Source: Rudaeicoccus suwonensis (GTDB lineage: Bacteria; Actinomycetota; Actinomycetes; Actinomycetales; Dermatophilaceae). From it: DNA of 64,000 nucleotides. The first letter of the stretch is position 1; every line of letters starts with the position of its first letter. The stretch is taken from positions 1,674,001 through 1,738,000 of the forward strand of contig NZ_VIVQ01000001.1 in the NCBI RefSeq assembly GCF_007829035.1, read 5' to 3'. The position numbers and the translations under genes are program-made. The notes under the pieces were generated by a model that ran no database searches, was not told the DNA's origin, and saw only the letters and a list, made by a program, of their open reading frames with translations. This document shows positions 1 to 8,125 of this stretch, one piece after another.

Positions 1-1373
1 AGCAGGCACCGATGTCGACCGTGCCGGTCATCAGCGGCGACGGGCTGTGGCCCCGGCACTTCGTCCTGCGCACCTTCGGCGTCGGCACCGAAAGCGAATA
101 CCGTTTCATGCCAGGTGGATTGGGCCGTGTCGCCGTCACCGAGTCCAGTCGCATGGTCTCCAACGTCATCGGCAGCCAGGCCAAGGATGTCTGGGTGCTG
201 TCAGCAGGCGAAACCGCCGTCGACCACCACGAGCCGTCCGGCTGGTCCCGTGAGCTGCTGCCCGGGTTCGCGACCGGCAACGTCGGCCTGGCGCCGCGAG
301 CCGCCGAAGATCTGTTCTGGCTCGGGCGGTATGCCGAGCGCGCCGAGACAGGCTCCCGGCTGTTGCTGGTGGCCGACGATCTGGTGGCCGACACGATGGG
401 TCGGGCAGGAACGACGGCGGCCGCAGCGACCGAGGTGTTGTTGAAGGCGATCAGTGCGCTGACAACGGTTCCCTTCACCGCGCCGAGCCCGTCCAGTTCT
501 TCGGTGACGGGTACGTCCCACGGCACTCCGGCCGAAGCGGGCACTTCGGGCGCGTCCGACGAGGCGAGCCGGCCGGGCGGCAGCGACGAGTTGGCGTTCC
601 TGCAGCGACTGCTGTCGGAGGGGCACACGGCGGGCACCATCGCCTTCGCAGTCGGCCGGCTCATCGACGCGGCTCGCGCCGCCCGCGAGTTGTTGTCCAT
701 CGACACCTGGCTGATCCTCGGCCGGCTCGACCGGGCGTTGCAGGATGAACTACCCGCCGACGGGCATCTGCAGCCGGTCGTGTCGCAGGTGCTCGAGTCG
801 CTCATCGCGCTTTCCGGCCTCAGCGCGGAAAGCCTGGTGCGCGACCTGATCTGGTCCTTCCTCGACGCCGGCCGCCGGGTGGAGCGTGCCCAGCAGACCG
901 TGGCGCTGTTGCGGCATACGGTCGCCACCGATCGTGCCCCTATCACCGACGGACAGGTCGTCGAAGCGGTGCTGCGCGCGACCGACAGTCTGATCACGCA
1001 CCGCCGACGCATCGCGGGAGGGCAAGGTCCGGCCTCTCCGCTGCACGTCGCAATCGACCTGCTGCTGCGTGACCGCACCAACCCGAGATCTGTGGCCTTC
1101 CAGCTCGACCGGTTGGCTCTCGCGCTGGACGCAGTGCCGGATTCGACCATCTCGCAAGCAATTTCGCAGATGCGGCAGTCGATTGCCGACTTCGACATCG
1201 ACGCAGGCGTAGATCTGCAACGGCAGGGCCTGGGGGATGTGTTGGCCAGCCTCAACGGCGATCTGCGCGCACTTGCGTCGCAGATCGAAACAACTCACTT
1301 CGTGCGGCCGGCGACACAGCAGGCTCTTTCCGGTGGTGACCTGTCCACTGTGGGAGGACGGTCGTATGACTGA
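1..1373 (+). CDS. circularly permuted ATP-grasp / alpha-E domain protein (5' partial)
   Basis: The reading frame is open to the first base, so the gene begins outside the window. The first ~60 residues visible (VISGDGLWPRHFVLRTFGV and following) look like the C-terminal end of a circularly permuted type 2 ATP-grasp (DUF407) domain. Then comes an alpha-E (DUF403) helical domain opening with the family signature EDLFWLGRYAERAE. A Ser/Thr/Gly-rich insert of ~45 residues interrupts the alpha-E domain (nt ~480-590). In this family ATP-grasp, alpha-E and transglutaminase-like proteins are encoded together and are predicted to make or modify peptide amide bonds; no substrate is known. The stop overlaps the start of the downstream transglutaminase gene by 8 nt, so the two are probably translationally coupled. 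The domain call is good; the function is unproven. Confidence 0.85.
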   Translation, partial: QAPMSTVPVISGDGLWPRHFVLRTFGVGTESEYRFMPGGLGRVAVTESSRMVSNVIGSQAKDVWVLSAGETAVDHHEPSGWSRELLPGFATGNVGLAPRAAEDLFWLGRYAERAETGSRLLLVADDLVADTMGRAGTTAAAATEVLLKAISALTTVPFTAPSPSSSSVTGTSHGTPAEAGTSGASDEASRPGGSDELAFLQRLLSEGHTAGTIAFAVGRLIDAARAARELLSIDTWLILGRLDRALQDELPADGHLQPVVSQVLESLIALSGLSAESLVRDLIWSFLDAGRRVERAQQTVALLRHTVATDRAPITDGQVVEAVLRATDSLITHRRRIAGGQGPASPLHVAIDLLLRDRTNPRSVAFQLDRLALALDAVPDSTISQAISQMRQSIADFDIDAGVDLQRQGLGDVLASLNGDLRALASQIETTHFVRPATQQALSGGDLSTVGGRSYD

Positions 1374-2328
1374 AGATCTGCACGCACCGCGCCACTACGA
1401 GGTGCGTCACGCGACGGAGTACACGTACGACGACTACGTCACGACGTCATACGCCCGCGCCTGTCTGCGGCCCCGCGAGACTCCCCAGCAGACGGTGGTG
1501 TCAAATCTGATCGAGGTGCTGCCTGCTGCGGACGTCCTGACCGAGCACCGCGACGTCTTCGGCAACTGGAGCCACTACATCGAGGTGCGCACGCGGCATA
1601 CCGAACTCAAGGTCAATAAGACCAGCGTGGTGACGATCACTTGGCCGGAGGTGGACCTCGATCGGCTCAACCGCTGGACGGTCGCCGAGGCCGTGAAGCA
1701 GTTGCGACGTGCCGGCGGCGTCGATCCGGTCGATCATGCGATGTACTCGCTGCCGTCGGCGCTCGTCGAGATCACGCCCGCGGTGCGGCGGTACGCGAGC
1801 GAGATCCTGCCCGCCAACCGGCCGTATGGCGAGGCTCTTGTCGATCTCCACCACCGCATCTTCACCGACTTCGCCTACACCAAGGGCGCGACATCGACCA
1901 CGACCACGCTGAGTGAGCTGCTGGAGAGCCGCGCCGGCGTCTGCCAGGACTTCGCCCATCTGGGTGCCGGATGCCTGCGGGCGGTGGGGCTGCCCGGCCG
2001 CTATGTCAGCGGGTACATCGAGACGGCACCGCCGCCCGGCAAACCGAAGCTGGCCGGTTCCGATGCAACGCACGCGTGGTGCGCGGCGATGGTGCCCGGT
2101 GGTGGATGGGTCGACCTGGACCCGACGAACGACCACTTCGCGGATTCGCGGTATGTCGTGACGGCGTGGGGACGCGACTTCCGCGACGTCTCGCCGTTGA
2201 AGGGTGTGATCTTCACCGAGAGCAAGTCCAGCCGGTTGCGGGTGGCGGTCGACGTGACCCCGCTCGAGGCGTCCGCGGTGCCGACGCCGCTGCCGGGCCC
2301 GAGTTCCCGCGAGGTAGTCCCGGGCTGA
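1366..2328 (+). CDS. transglutaminase-like cysteine protease family protein
   Basis: 320 aa. An N-terminal beta domain of the bacterial transglutaminase N type (HYEVRHATEYTYDDYV) precedes a papain-fold core. The triad is visible as Cys193 (RAGVCQDFAH), His236 (DATHAWC) and Asp252 (VDLDPTND). The ATG at 1366 was chosen over an in-frame ATG 129 nt upstream because it has GGGAGG at the right distance and the family N-terminus starts there. It overlaps the ATP-grasp/alpha-E gene by 8 nt. This partnership is typical: the enzyme is expected to hydrolyse or transfer an amide that the ATP-grasp partner forms. There is no signal peptide, so it should be cytoplasmic. Confidence 0.88.
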   Translation: MTEDLHAPRHYEVRHATEYTYDDYVTTSYARACLRPRETPQQTVVSNLIEVLPAADVLTEHRDVFGNWSHYIEVRTRHTELKVNKTSVVTITWPEVDLDRLNRWTVAEAVKQLRRAGGVDPVDHAMYSLPSALVEITPAVRRYASEILPANRPYGEALVDLHHRIFTDFAYTKGATSTTTTLSELLESRAGVCQDFAHLGAGCLRAVGLPGRYVSGYIETAPPPGKPKLAGSDATHAWCAAMVPGGGWVDLDPTNDHFADSRYVVTAWGRDFRDVSPLKGVIFTESKSSRLRVAVDVTPLEASAVPTPLPGPSSREVVPG

Positions 2329-2374
2329 CGCCGGTGACCGGGCAGAGATCTCGTGAGAGGTGCCGGCTGATGCC

Positions 2375-3241
2375 TCAGACCAGCCCGCGAGTCACCAGCG
2401 GGGGAGGCCGGTGACCTTTGACACTGGCCACCATCTCCAGCACCTGCCGGGTCTCGACAACGTTGTGCGCGCGGAAGACCGACGCACCGTGCCACGCCGA
2501 AATAGCTGTGGCGGCCAGGGTTCCGGACAGACGCTCCGCTGGAGGAAGCCCGCCGAGGGTCTCGCCGACGAAGTCCTTGTTGGACACAGCAACCAGCACC
2601 GGCCAGCCGGTCGCGACCAGTTCATTCAGCCGACGGGTGAGCGCCAACGAGTGCCAGGTGTTCTTGCCGAAGTCGTGGGTGGGGTCGATCAGGATCCCCT
2701 CCGCCGGGACGCCGCGATCGACCAGGTCGTGTGCGGCGGCAGTCACCGTGTCGAGGACCTCGCCGACGACATCGTCATACTGCACACGGAACGGCCTGCT
2801 GCGCGGCGTGGCCCCGCCGGTATGCGAACACACGTAGCCGGTGCCGAATTCGATTGCCACGTCGGCGAGTTCGGGATCATGGCCGGCCCAGGTGTCGTTG
2901 AGCAGGTCGGCGCCCTCCGCACAGGTGGCGGCCCCGACCTCGTGGCGCCAGGTGTCGACGCTGATGATCACATCGGGAAACATCTCGCGCAGCGCAGCGA
3001 CGAACGGCACCACCCGGCGACATTCCTCGGCAACATCGACATCGTCCCCGACCCCGGCCTTCACCCCACCGACGTCGAGTATGTCGGCGCCCGCCTCGAC
3101 AGCGCGGCGCGCCGCGGCCATGGCCGGCGCATCGAAAAATGTCGCACCGTTGTCGTAGAACGAGTCCGGTGTGCGATTGATGATCGCCATGACCAGAGCG
3201 CGGTCACTGCGCACCGTGCGGCCACGGAACATCATCGGCAT
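2375..3241 (-). CDS. folP2: dihydropteroate synthase homologue, FolP2 type
   Basis: 288 aa TIM-barrel protein of the pterin-binding family: VMAIINRTPDSFYD near the N-terminus, then DILDVGGVKAG, ISVDTWR, LLNDTW, DPTHDFGKNT and SNKDFVGETLG. The overall sequence resembles the second mycobacterial paralogue (Rv1207, FolP2) more than the folate-pathway FolP1. It stands alone, without folE, folB or folK. Mycobacterial FolP2 proteins were reported to lack detectable DHPS activity, so a folate role should not be assumed. The ATG at 3241 lies 7 nt after a TAGGCT hexamer, which suggests a leaderless mRNA. The family call is secure; the reaction is uncertain. Confidence 0.85.
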   Translation of the reverse strand: MPMMFRGRTVRSDRALVMAIINRTPDSFYDNGATFFDAPAMAAARRAVEAGADILDVGGVKAGVGDDVDVAEECRRVVPFVAALREMFPDVIISVDTWRHEVGAATCAEGADLLNDTWAGHDPELADVAIEFGTGYVCSHTGGATPRSRPFRVQYDDVVGEVLDTVTAAAHDLVDRGVPAEGILIDPTHDFGKNTWHSLALTRRLNELVATGWPVLVAVSNKDFVGETLGGLPPAERLSGTLAATAISAWHGASVFRAHNVVETRQVLEMVASVKGHRPPPLVTRGLV

Positions 3242-3248
3242 GAGTCAG

Positions 3249-3254
3249 AGCCTA
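3249..3254 (-). promoter_or_regulatory. TANNNT -10 hexamer of folP2, leaderless
   Basis: On the minus strand TAGGCT is followed by 7 nt and then the ATG of folP2. The spacing puts the transcription start at or next to the A of ATG. Confidence 0.5.
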
Positions 3255-3369
3255 ACCAGCCGGAGCGAGCTGGATGGTCGCGGGCGCGTCCCGGCATACA
3301 GCCCGATCGGTGAGTCTGCGGAGCTACCTCCGCGGATCGGGCGCGCAGATCAGAGGTAACCGATCAAAC

Positions 3370-3663
3370 TCAGCGGATCAGGTTCAGTGGGTGGATCGCC
3401 GGTGCACCGGCCATGTGATCGCCGGCTGCCGCAAAGGCTGCCTGGATGTGTGGCGTCTGCATGTGCGCATCGAGATCAGCTTTGGACGACCAGGTCTCGA
3501 CGGTGACGAAAACCGTTGGATCCACTGTCGATTGGCTCAACTCATAGCTGACGCAGCCCTCCTCACCCCGTGTCGGTTCGACGAGATCGGTGAGGGCGTT
3601 GCGCACGATGTCCTCCGATCCGGCCTTGGCGGTGATGATGGCGACGACCTGCACATCGGGCAT
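3370..3663 (-). CDS. antibiotic biosynthesis monooxygenase (ABM) domain protein
   Basis: 97 aa single ABM-fold protein (VQVVAIITAKAGSEDIVRNAL near the N-terminus; ETWSSKADLDAHMQTPHI in the second half). ABM proteins are small dimeric ferredoxin-like proteins that include quinol monooxygenases and heme-degrading enzymes, but sequence does not separate these. An in-frame ATG 60 nt upstream (3723) would add 20 poorly conserved residues. The ATG at 3663 fits the family length better, although its ribosome site (GGAUC) is weak. It is transcribed toward folP2 with a ~130 bp gap that holds nothing recognisable. Confidence 0.75.
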   Translation of the reverse strand: MPDVQVVAIITAKAGSEDIVRNALTDLVEPTRGEEGCVSYELSQSTVDPTVFVTVETWSSKADLDAHMQTPHIQAAFAAAGDHMAGAPAIHPLNLIR

Positions 3664-3754
3664 TGACGGATCCGCTCTGTCATCCGGTGTGAACCGGTTC
3701 GGGATGTTTCGGGTGCTCTTCATGTATACGCCCGTCGACCTCAGTGGCGATGGT

Positions 3755-3760
3755 TAGGCT
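3755..3760 (+). promoter_or_regulatory. TANNNT -10 hexamer, leaderless
   Basis: TAGGCT, 6 nt, then GTG at 3767, the start of the dioxygenase-like gene. No ribosome binding site intervenes. Confidence 0.5.
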
Positions 3761-3766
3761 GCCGAC

Positions 3767-4456
3767 GTGCTCACTCATTGTGTGGTCGTACCTGACGCAC
3801 CGGTCCTCATTCCGTCGTTGGGTGGGTCCTCGGATTCCCTCGACCGGTGGCGCTCTGACTGCGTATCTGCAGTTCGGGTGGTCGACTGCGAGGATGCCGT
3901 TTGGCTCGCCATCGGTGTCGGCGGGCGGTCCGAGTCGATTTCGTCCGACATGGTGGCGCGTCTTTCGTCTTTCGGCGGGGCTGGATCAGTGTCGTTCAGT
4001 GACAACGCTGTTCAGGGCATCCGGCGTCCGCCGCCGGCGATGGCGGTCGCCGGATGGCTGCGCGAACAAGCTGGTGTGGCCCGCCTGACAGCAGAAGTCG
4101 TCCGAGAGGACGCGACGGCTGTCGAGTGCCGTGCTCTCGGTGCGAAGCTGCGCGCCGCCGCGACGCACCTGCTGGTGCTCGGCAGCGGCACCTTCACCTG
4201 GGAACCGACCGACACGGCGCCGGTCGCCGACGTTCACCCGATCGATGACATCGTGGCGAAGGCGCTGTCCGCGGGCGACCTGAGCCCGGTGGCAGCACTC
4301 GACGCCGACGTATGTCGCAACCTCCGGGTGACCGGTCGCGCCCCGTGGCAGGTCCTCGCCGGTGCGACTGAAACTGCTGCCATCGCAGTGGATTCGGCGG
4401 TGATGGAGGCGCCATACGGCGTGACGTATCACTTGGCCAGCTGGCGAATCGGCTGA
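3767..4456 (+). CDS. class III extradiol dioxygenase subunit B-like protein
   Basis: 229 aa. The N-terminus [17 protein letters not shown] has the P-x-P-x-L-h-P pattern of actinobacterial proteins annotated as LigB-like class III extradiol dioxygenases. The fold is shared with MEMO/AMMECR1-partner proteins. The usual iron-binding His pair is not obvious, since the expected PHPP motif reads PDAP, so dioxygenase activity is doubtful. It starts at GTG 3767 directly behind a leaderless-type promoter and lies 7 nt before the uracil-DNA glycosylase gene, so the two are probably co-transcribed. Confidence 0.65.
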   Translation: MLTHCVVVPDAPVLIPSLGGSSDSLDRWRSDCVSAVRVVDCEDAVWLAIGVGGRSESISSDMVARLSSFGGAGSVSFSDNAVQGIRRPPPAMAVAGWLREQAGVARLTAEVVREDATAVECRALGAKLRAAATHLLVLGSGTFTWEPTDTAPVADVHPIDDIVAKALSAGDLSPVAALDADVCRNLRVTGRAPWQVLAGATETAAIAVDSAVMEAPYGVTYHLASWRIG

Positions 4457-4463
4457 TCTCGGG

Positions 4464-5291
4464 ATGTTGGATCAGCACCCGATCACCGGTCAGTCCTTCG
4501 AATCACCGGTGCCACCATGCTCCGGCTGGCCTGGTGATCCGGCTGAGCCGGCCACTCCAGTGGCCAGCTCGGAGGAACAGGTCGAACGGTTGGCGGCAGG
4601 TGCGGCTGATCTGACACAGCTCAATGCCCTGGTATCGGTATGTCGTGCGTGCCCTCGTCTGGTCGCCTGGCGCGAGGAGGTGGCGACGAGCGGACGACGC
4701 AGATCCTTTGCGAATCAACCGTATTGGGGTCGGCCGGTGCCCAGCTTCGGTGATCCGAACGCGAAGCACCTCATCGTCGGGCTCGCCCCTGCGGCGAACG
4801 GCGCCAATCGCACCGGGCGGATGTTCACCGGGGATCGATCCGGTGACTGGATCTACGCTGCACTCCATCGCGCGGGCTACGCATCGCAGTCGGTCTCGGA
4901 ACATGCCGGCGACGGAATGGCGCTGACCGGCATACGTATCGCGGCTGCCGTCCACTGTGCTCCGCCGGACAACAAGCCGACCGTCGACGAGCGAGCCATG
5001 TGTGGCCACTGGCTCGACAGAGAACTCGAACTGTCCCTGCCGGATCTGACGTCGATCCTGGCGCTCGGTTCGTTCGCCTGGGACGCGACGATCGGCGCGG
5101 CACGCCGGCTCAGGTGGGAGGTGCCGCGTCCCAAACCTCGATTCGGTCACGGCGCGGTCACCGAGTTCAGGGCGGCGGGACGGGTGATCCGTGTCGTGGG
5201 CAGCTACCACGTCAGCCAGCAGAACACCTTCACGGGCAAGCTCACCGAGCCCATGCTCGACGCGGCAATCGCGCTTCTCCAATGGGCATGA
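4464..5291 (+). CDS. udgB: uracil-DNA glycosylase, family 5 (UdgB)
   Basis: 275 aa. Removes uracil, and often hypoxanthine or other deaminated bases, from DNA in base-excision repair. Cys60, Cys63, Cys165 and Cys180 give the C-x2-C...C-x14-C pattern of the 4Fe-4S cluster in family 4/5 enzymes. Motif 1 is [16 protein letters not shown] at 106-121, with Ala rather than the acidic or Asn residue of families 1 and 4, as expected for UdgB. Motif 2 is [12 protein letters not shown] at 247-258; the usual P of HPS is V here. It has an unconserved N-terminal extension of ~50 residues, so a later start is possible. It lies 7 nt downstream of the dioxygenase-like gene. Confidence 0.88.
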   Translation: MLDQHPITGQSFESPVPPCSGWPGDPAEPATPVASSEEQVERLAAGAADLTQLNALVSVCRACPRLVAWREEVATSGRRRSFANQPYWGRPVPSFGDPNAKHLIVGLAPAANGANRTGRMFTGDRSGDWIYAALHRAGYASQSVSEHAGDGMALTGIRIAAAVHCAPPDNKPTVDERAMCGHWLDRELELSLPDLTSILALGSFAWDATIGAARRLRWEVPRPKPRFGHGAVTEFRAAGRVIRVVGSYHVSQQNTFTGKLTEPMLDAAIALLQWA

Positions 5292-5400
5292 GTAGACACA
5301 GGATCATTGATCTCACGCGCCCGATGGCAAGCGAAGTTCGACTACGGTGAACGCAGCCAGCGATGAAACCTCATGTGCGGTGGGCAGGCTCAAAGTAATG

Positions 5401-5991
5401 TCATTGGACCGTCCCATCCCACGTTGGCGTGGGCGCGTCGAAGTTCGATAGGGATTGGAGTTCGACTGTGAGAGGTTGGCCGATCAGCACCGGAAACGCC
5501 TCGACCCACTTGAGTGTCCGTCCTGGCAGGATGCTGGCGTCCGAGACACCGACATTCGACTCGACATCGATTACTGGTTGAACCTCTTGTGTCCCGGCGG
5601 TCGCTTGGAAGTACAAACCGGAGGAGTCGAATGAAGTGTCGCCGGTATTCACCACTGTGACCGTGAACTTTCGAAACTTGCCACCAGCAATAGGGGTCGC
5701 CGCCGCGTACTCGCTCGGTGTGTACGCCTCAAGTGGCGAAAGAGTGATGTCGAGGTTGTCAGCGGAGTCCTTGTAGGTAGCTCCGAACGGGATCGTGCCG
5801 GACTCCTGACTGCTCGTGGCGGCTGGTATCGAGCGGCTGGGTGCCGATGTAGTTGGCCCTGATGGGACTGATGCGCTCGCGGCAGCGCTTGAAGCGGTAG
5901 ACGGCGCAGATACGGACGGCGCCGATGAGGCGCTGCACCCGGTGAGCAAGGCGAGCGGTAGGACGGTGATGAGTACCCCTGATTTGTTCAT
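5401..5991 (-). CDS. predicted lipoprotein, DUF4352-like
   Basis: 196 aa from ATG 5991, chosen because the signal peptide MNKSGVLITVLPLALLTGC then has a normal length and a lipobox (LLTGC). An earlier in-frame ATG at 6021 would add 10 residues. After the lipid-anchored Cys there are ~50 residues rich in Ser, Ala, Thr and Pro, a typical flexible linker. A ~120-residue beta-rich domain follows, with FTVTVVNTGDTSFDSSGLYF and KWVEAFPV, like the DUF4352/immunoprotective extracellular family. The partner is unknown. The 109 bp to the uracil-DNA glycosylase gene hold no recognised feature. Confidence 0.7.
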   Translation of the reverse strand: MNKSGVLITVLPLALLTGCSASSAPSVSAPSTASSAAASASVPSGPTTSAPSRSIPAATSSQESGTIPFGATYKDSADNLDITLSPLEAYTPSEYAAATPIAGGKFRKFTVTVVNTGDTSFDSSGLYFQATAGTQEVQPVIDVESNVGVSDASILPGRTLKWVEAFPVLIGQPLTVELQSLSNFDAPTPTWDGTVQ

Positions 5992-6155
5992 GCGCCGGAC
6001 AGTAACGTCCAGAGGCGACAACGTCGATGGATCAACGTCGGTGGATCACCTCGGACACAACGTCGCATGTGATTCGAATCCGCTTTGAGGATCGGATCCG
6101 CTGGCGTCACACACCGGGCTGGCTTCGGGATATGAAAGCGGGCTCCAGGTACAAG

Positions 6156-6188
6156 AAAGGGCTCCGGCGCTGTGCACCGAAGCCCTTT
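6156..6188 (-). terminator. rho-independent terminator behind tRNA-Leu
   Basis: AAAGGGCT (6156-6163) and AGCCCTTT (6181-6188) pair, continued inward by CGG/CCG after one mismatch, around a 9-nt loop. Read on the minus strand the stem ends in CCCTTTCTT, directly after the 3' end of the tRNA. On the plus strand it ends in CCCTTTTC, so it may act both ways. Confidence 0.7.
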
Positions 6189-6194
6189 TCGCTG

Positions 6195-6277
6195 TGTCCG
6201 GAGGGGGACTTGAACCCCCACCCCCGTTAGGGGACTAGCACCTCAAGCTAGCGCGTCTGCCATTCCGCCACCCGGAC
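6195..6277 (-). tRNA. tRNA-Leu (GAG anticodon)
   Basis: 83 nt on the minus strand. The acceptor strands GTCCGGG and TCCGGAC pair with one G-U and the discriminator is A. The anticodon stem CTAGC/GCTAG encloses the loop TTGAGGT, giving anticodon GAG (codons CUC/CUU). A long variable arm (stem CCCCTAACGGGGG) marks a class II tRNA, and the T-loop GGTTCAAGTCC is standard. No CCA is encoded. Confidence 0.95.
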
Positions 6278-6399
6278 AAGTGGACGTTGAAACCACCGGT
6301 TTCCCGGGTGGCCAACGACCGGAAACACTAGCACGGGGGCAGCCGGATTCCGGAATCGACCGATTGGCCGTCAACGAGCTCCGCCGGCCCCCACGCCGG

Positions 6400-6984
6400 T
6401 CAGACCGACAGGCCGAAATCCCTGATCACACCAGCGAGTCCGGAGGAGTACCCCTGCCCGACCGCGCGGAACTTCCACTCGCCGTTGTTGCGGTACAACT
6501 CTCCGAACACGAGCGCCGATTCGGTTGCGGCATCCTCGCCGAGGTCGAAGCGCGCACCCTTCTCGGAGTTCGTCGGGTCGTCGGCATCGAACACACGGAT
6601 GTAGGCGTCGGAGACCTGTCCGAAGTTCTGACCACGGGCTTCCGCCTGATCGATCGAGGCGACGAAGACGAGCTTGGCGACGTCCGGGGAGACTGACGAG
6701 AGCGCGATCTTGATCTGCTCGTCGTCACCGTCGCCCTCACCGGTGCGGTTGTCGCCCTGATGCTGCACGGCACCGCCGTCACCGCTCATGTTGTTGTAGA
6801 ACACGAAGTCGCTCTCGCCGCGCACCTTGCCGTCCGCACCGCAGATGATGACCGAGGCATCCAGATCGAACTGCGCTCCGTCGGTGGTGCGCGGGTTCCA
6901 GCCGAGACCGACCAGCGCGGTCGACATACCGGGCGCTGCTTTCTCCAGCGAGATGTTCGCGCCCTTGCTCAGGTTGATGGCCAT
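6400..6984 (-). CDS. terD: TerD family protein
   Basis: 194 aa, the normal length of TerD. MAINLSKGANISLEK, ALVGLGWNPR, FDLDASVIICG, FVFYNNM, DNRTGEGDGDDE and IRVFDADD are the family's conserved blocks; the acidic loops bind calcium. TerD proteins belong to the tellurite-resistance/stress-signalling group that associates with membranes and ATPases. Here the gene is alone, without other ter genes, as is common for single TerD/CABP paralogues in actinomycetes. The start at 6984 is supported by AAGGGGA about 7 nt upstream. Confidence 0.92.
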   Translation of the reverse strand: MAINLSKGANISLEKAAPGMSTALVGLGWNPRTTDGAQFDLDASVIICGADGKVRGESDFVFYNNMSGDGGAVQHQGDNRTGEGDGDDEQIKIALSSVSPDVAKLVFVASIDQAEARGQNFGQVSDAYIRVFDADDPTNSEKGARFDLGEDAATESALVFGELYRNNGEWKFRAVGQGYSSGLAGVIRDFGLSV

Positions 6985-7077
6985 GTGTGATCCCCTTGTT
7001 CGAGAGTCGATGAGTTCTGCCAGTCTCAGCGCAAGAAGCCGCCCGCAGGTTCCCGACCGTCCACTGAAAACCTCGCG

Positions 7078-8085
7078 TCAGGAGACTTTGACGATAAGTT
7101 TCCCGAAGTTCGCACCGCGCAACAGCCCGCGGAATGCGTCCACGGTGTTCTCCAAACCCTCGACGATGTCCTCGCGGTAGGCAACCTGACCGTCGGCGAT
7201 CCACGAGCTCATGTCGCGCTGGAACTGCTCGTGCTGGCTCGGCCAGAATTCGCTCTGGATGAAGCCACGAATCGTGAGGCTCTTGGTGAGAATCCGGCCC
7301 ATGAGCTGCCCGGACCGATCGGGACCCTCCGGCAACGATGTCGCGTTGTAGGACGACACCAGCCCGCAGACGGGCACCCGCGCATACAGGTTCAGCCGGG
7401 GAGCCACGGCATCCCAAACGGCGCCACCGACGTTCTCGAAGTAGACGTCGACCCCGTCGGGAGTGGCGGCCTTGAGCTGGTCGCGGAAGTCCGGAGCGCG
7501 GTGATCGATGGCCGCATCGAAGCCGAGTTCGTTCAGATAGGCGACCTTCTTCGGACCGCCGGCGATACCGACCGCCCGGGCGCCCTTGACGCGCGCGATC
7601 TGACCGACGGCTGAACCCACCGGACCGGTCGCGGCCGCCACCACGACGGTCTCACCCTCCTTGGGCTGACCGATGGTCAGCAGACCCGAATATGCAGTGA
7701 AACCAGGCATGCCCAGTACTCCCAGCGCAGTCGACAGCGGCGCTGCATCGGGATCGAGCTTCACCAAATGCTTGGTCGACTCCACCGAGGCGGATTGCCA
7801 ACCGCCATACCCGAGCACCACGTCCCCCGGTTGGAACCGGTCGCTCGCCTCGACCACTCGCGAGACGGTCGCACCGACCATCGTCTGGCCGATCTCGACC
7901 GGGGCCGCGTATGACGGAGCGTCGCTCATCCGGCCGCGCATGTAGGGATCCAGCGACAGGAACAGCGTCTGCAGCAGCGCTTGGCCGTCGCCCGGTTGAG
8001 GGAGGTCCACGGTCTCGATGCGGAAGTCGTCGTCGGTTGGTTCGCCGACCGGTCGGGATGCCAGAACGATTCGTGTGGTCTGCAT
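7078..8085 (-). CDS. NADP-dependent medium-chain oxidoreductase (CurA/PTGR type)
   Basis: 335 aa zinc-free MDR enzyme. The N-terminal block has [15 protein letters not shown], and the Rossmann block [22 protein letters not shown] carries the nucleotide-binding GxxxxxxxG pattern. [13 protein letters not shown] and [12 protein letters not shown] are typical of the prostaglandin reductase/curcumin reductase branch. These reduce alpha,beta-unsaturated carbonyls with NADPH; the natural substrate cannot be told. The ATG at 8085 lies 6 nt after TACGTT, so translation is probably from a leaderless mRNA. It is divergent from ligB, 40 bp away. Confidence 0.85.
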   Translation of the reverse strand: MQTTRIVLASRPVGEPTDDDFRIETVDLPQPGDGQALLQTLFLSLDPYMRGRMSDAPSYAAPVEIGQTMVGATVSRVVEASDRFQPGDVVLGYGGWQSASVESTKHLVKLDPDAAPLSTALGVLGMPGFTAYSGLLTIGQPKEGETVVVAAATGPVGSAVGQIARVKGARAVGIAGGPKKVAYLNELGFDAAIDHRAPDFRDQLKAATPDGVDVYFENVGGAVWDAVAPRLNLYARVPVCGLVSSYNATSLPEGPDRSGQLMGRILTKSLTIRGFIQSEFWPSQHEQFQRDMSSWIADGQVAYREDIVEGLENTVDAFRGLLRGANFGKLIVKVS

Positions 8086-8091
8086 CCATCC

Positions 8092-8097
8092 AACGTA
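8092..8097 (-). promoter_or_regulatory. TANNNT -10 hexamer, leaderless
   Basis: Minus-strand TACGTT, 6 nt, then the ATG at 8085 of the oxidoreductase gene. Confidence 0.45.
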
Positions 8098-8125
8098 TGT
8101 CAGTGCGGAGGGTCAGACTGAGCCA

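Noticed and set aside
2360-3313. 317-aa plus-strand frame opposite folP2
   Set aside because: Antisense shadow; the minus strand encodes a clear DHPS-family protein.
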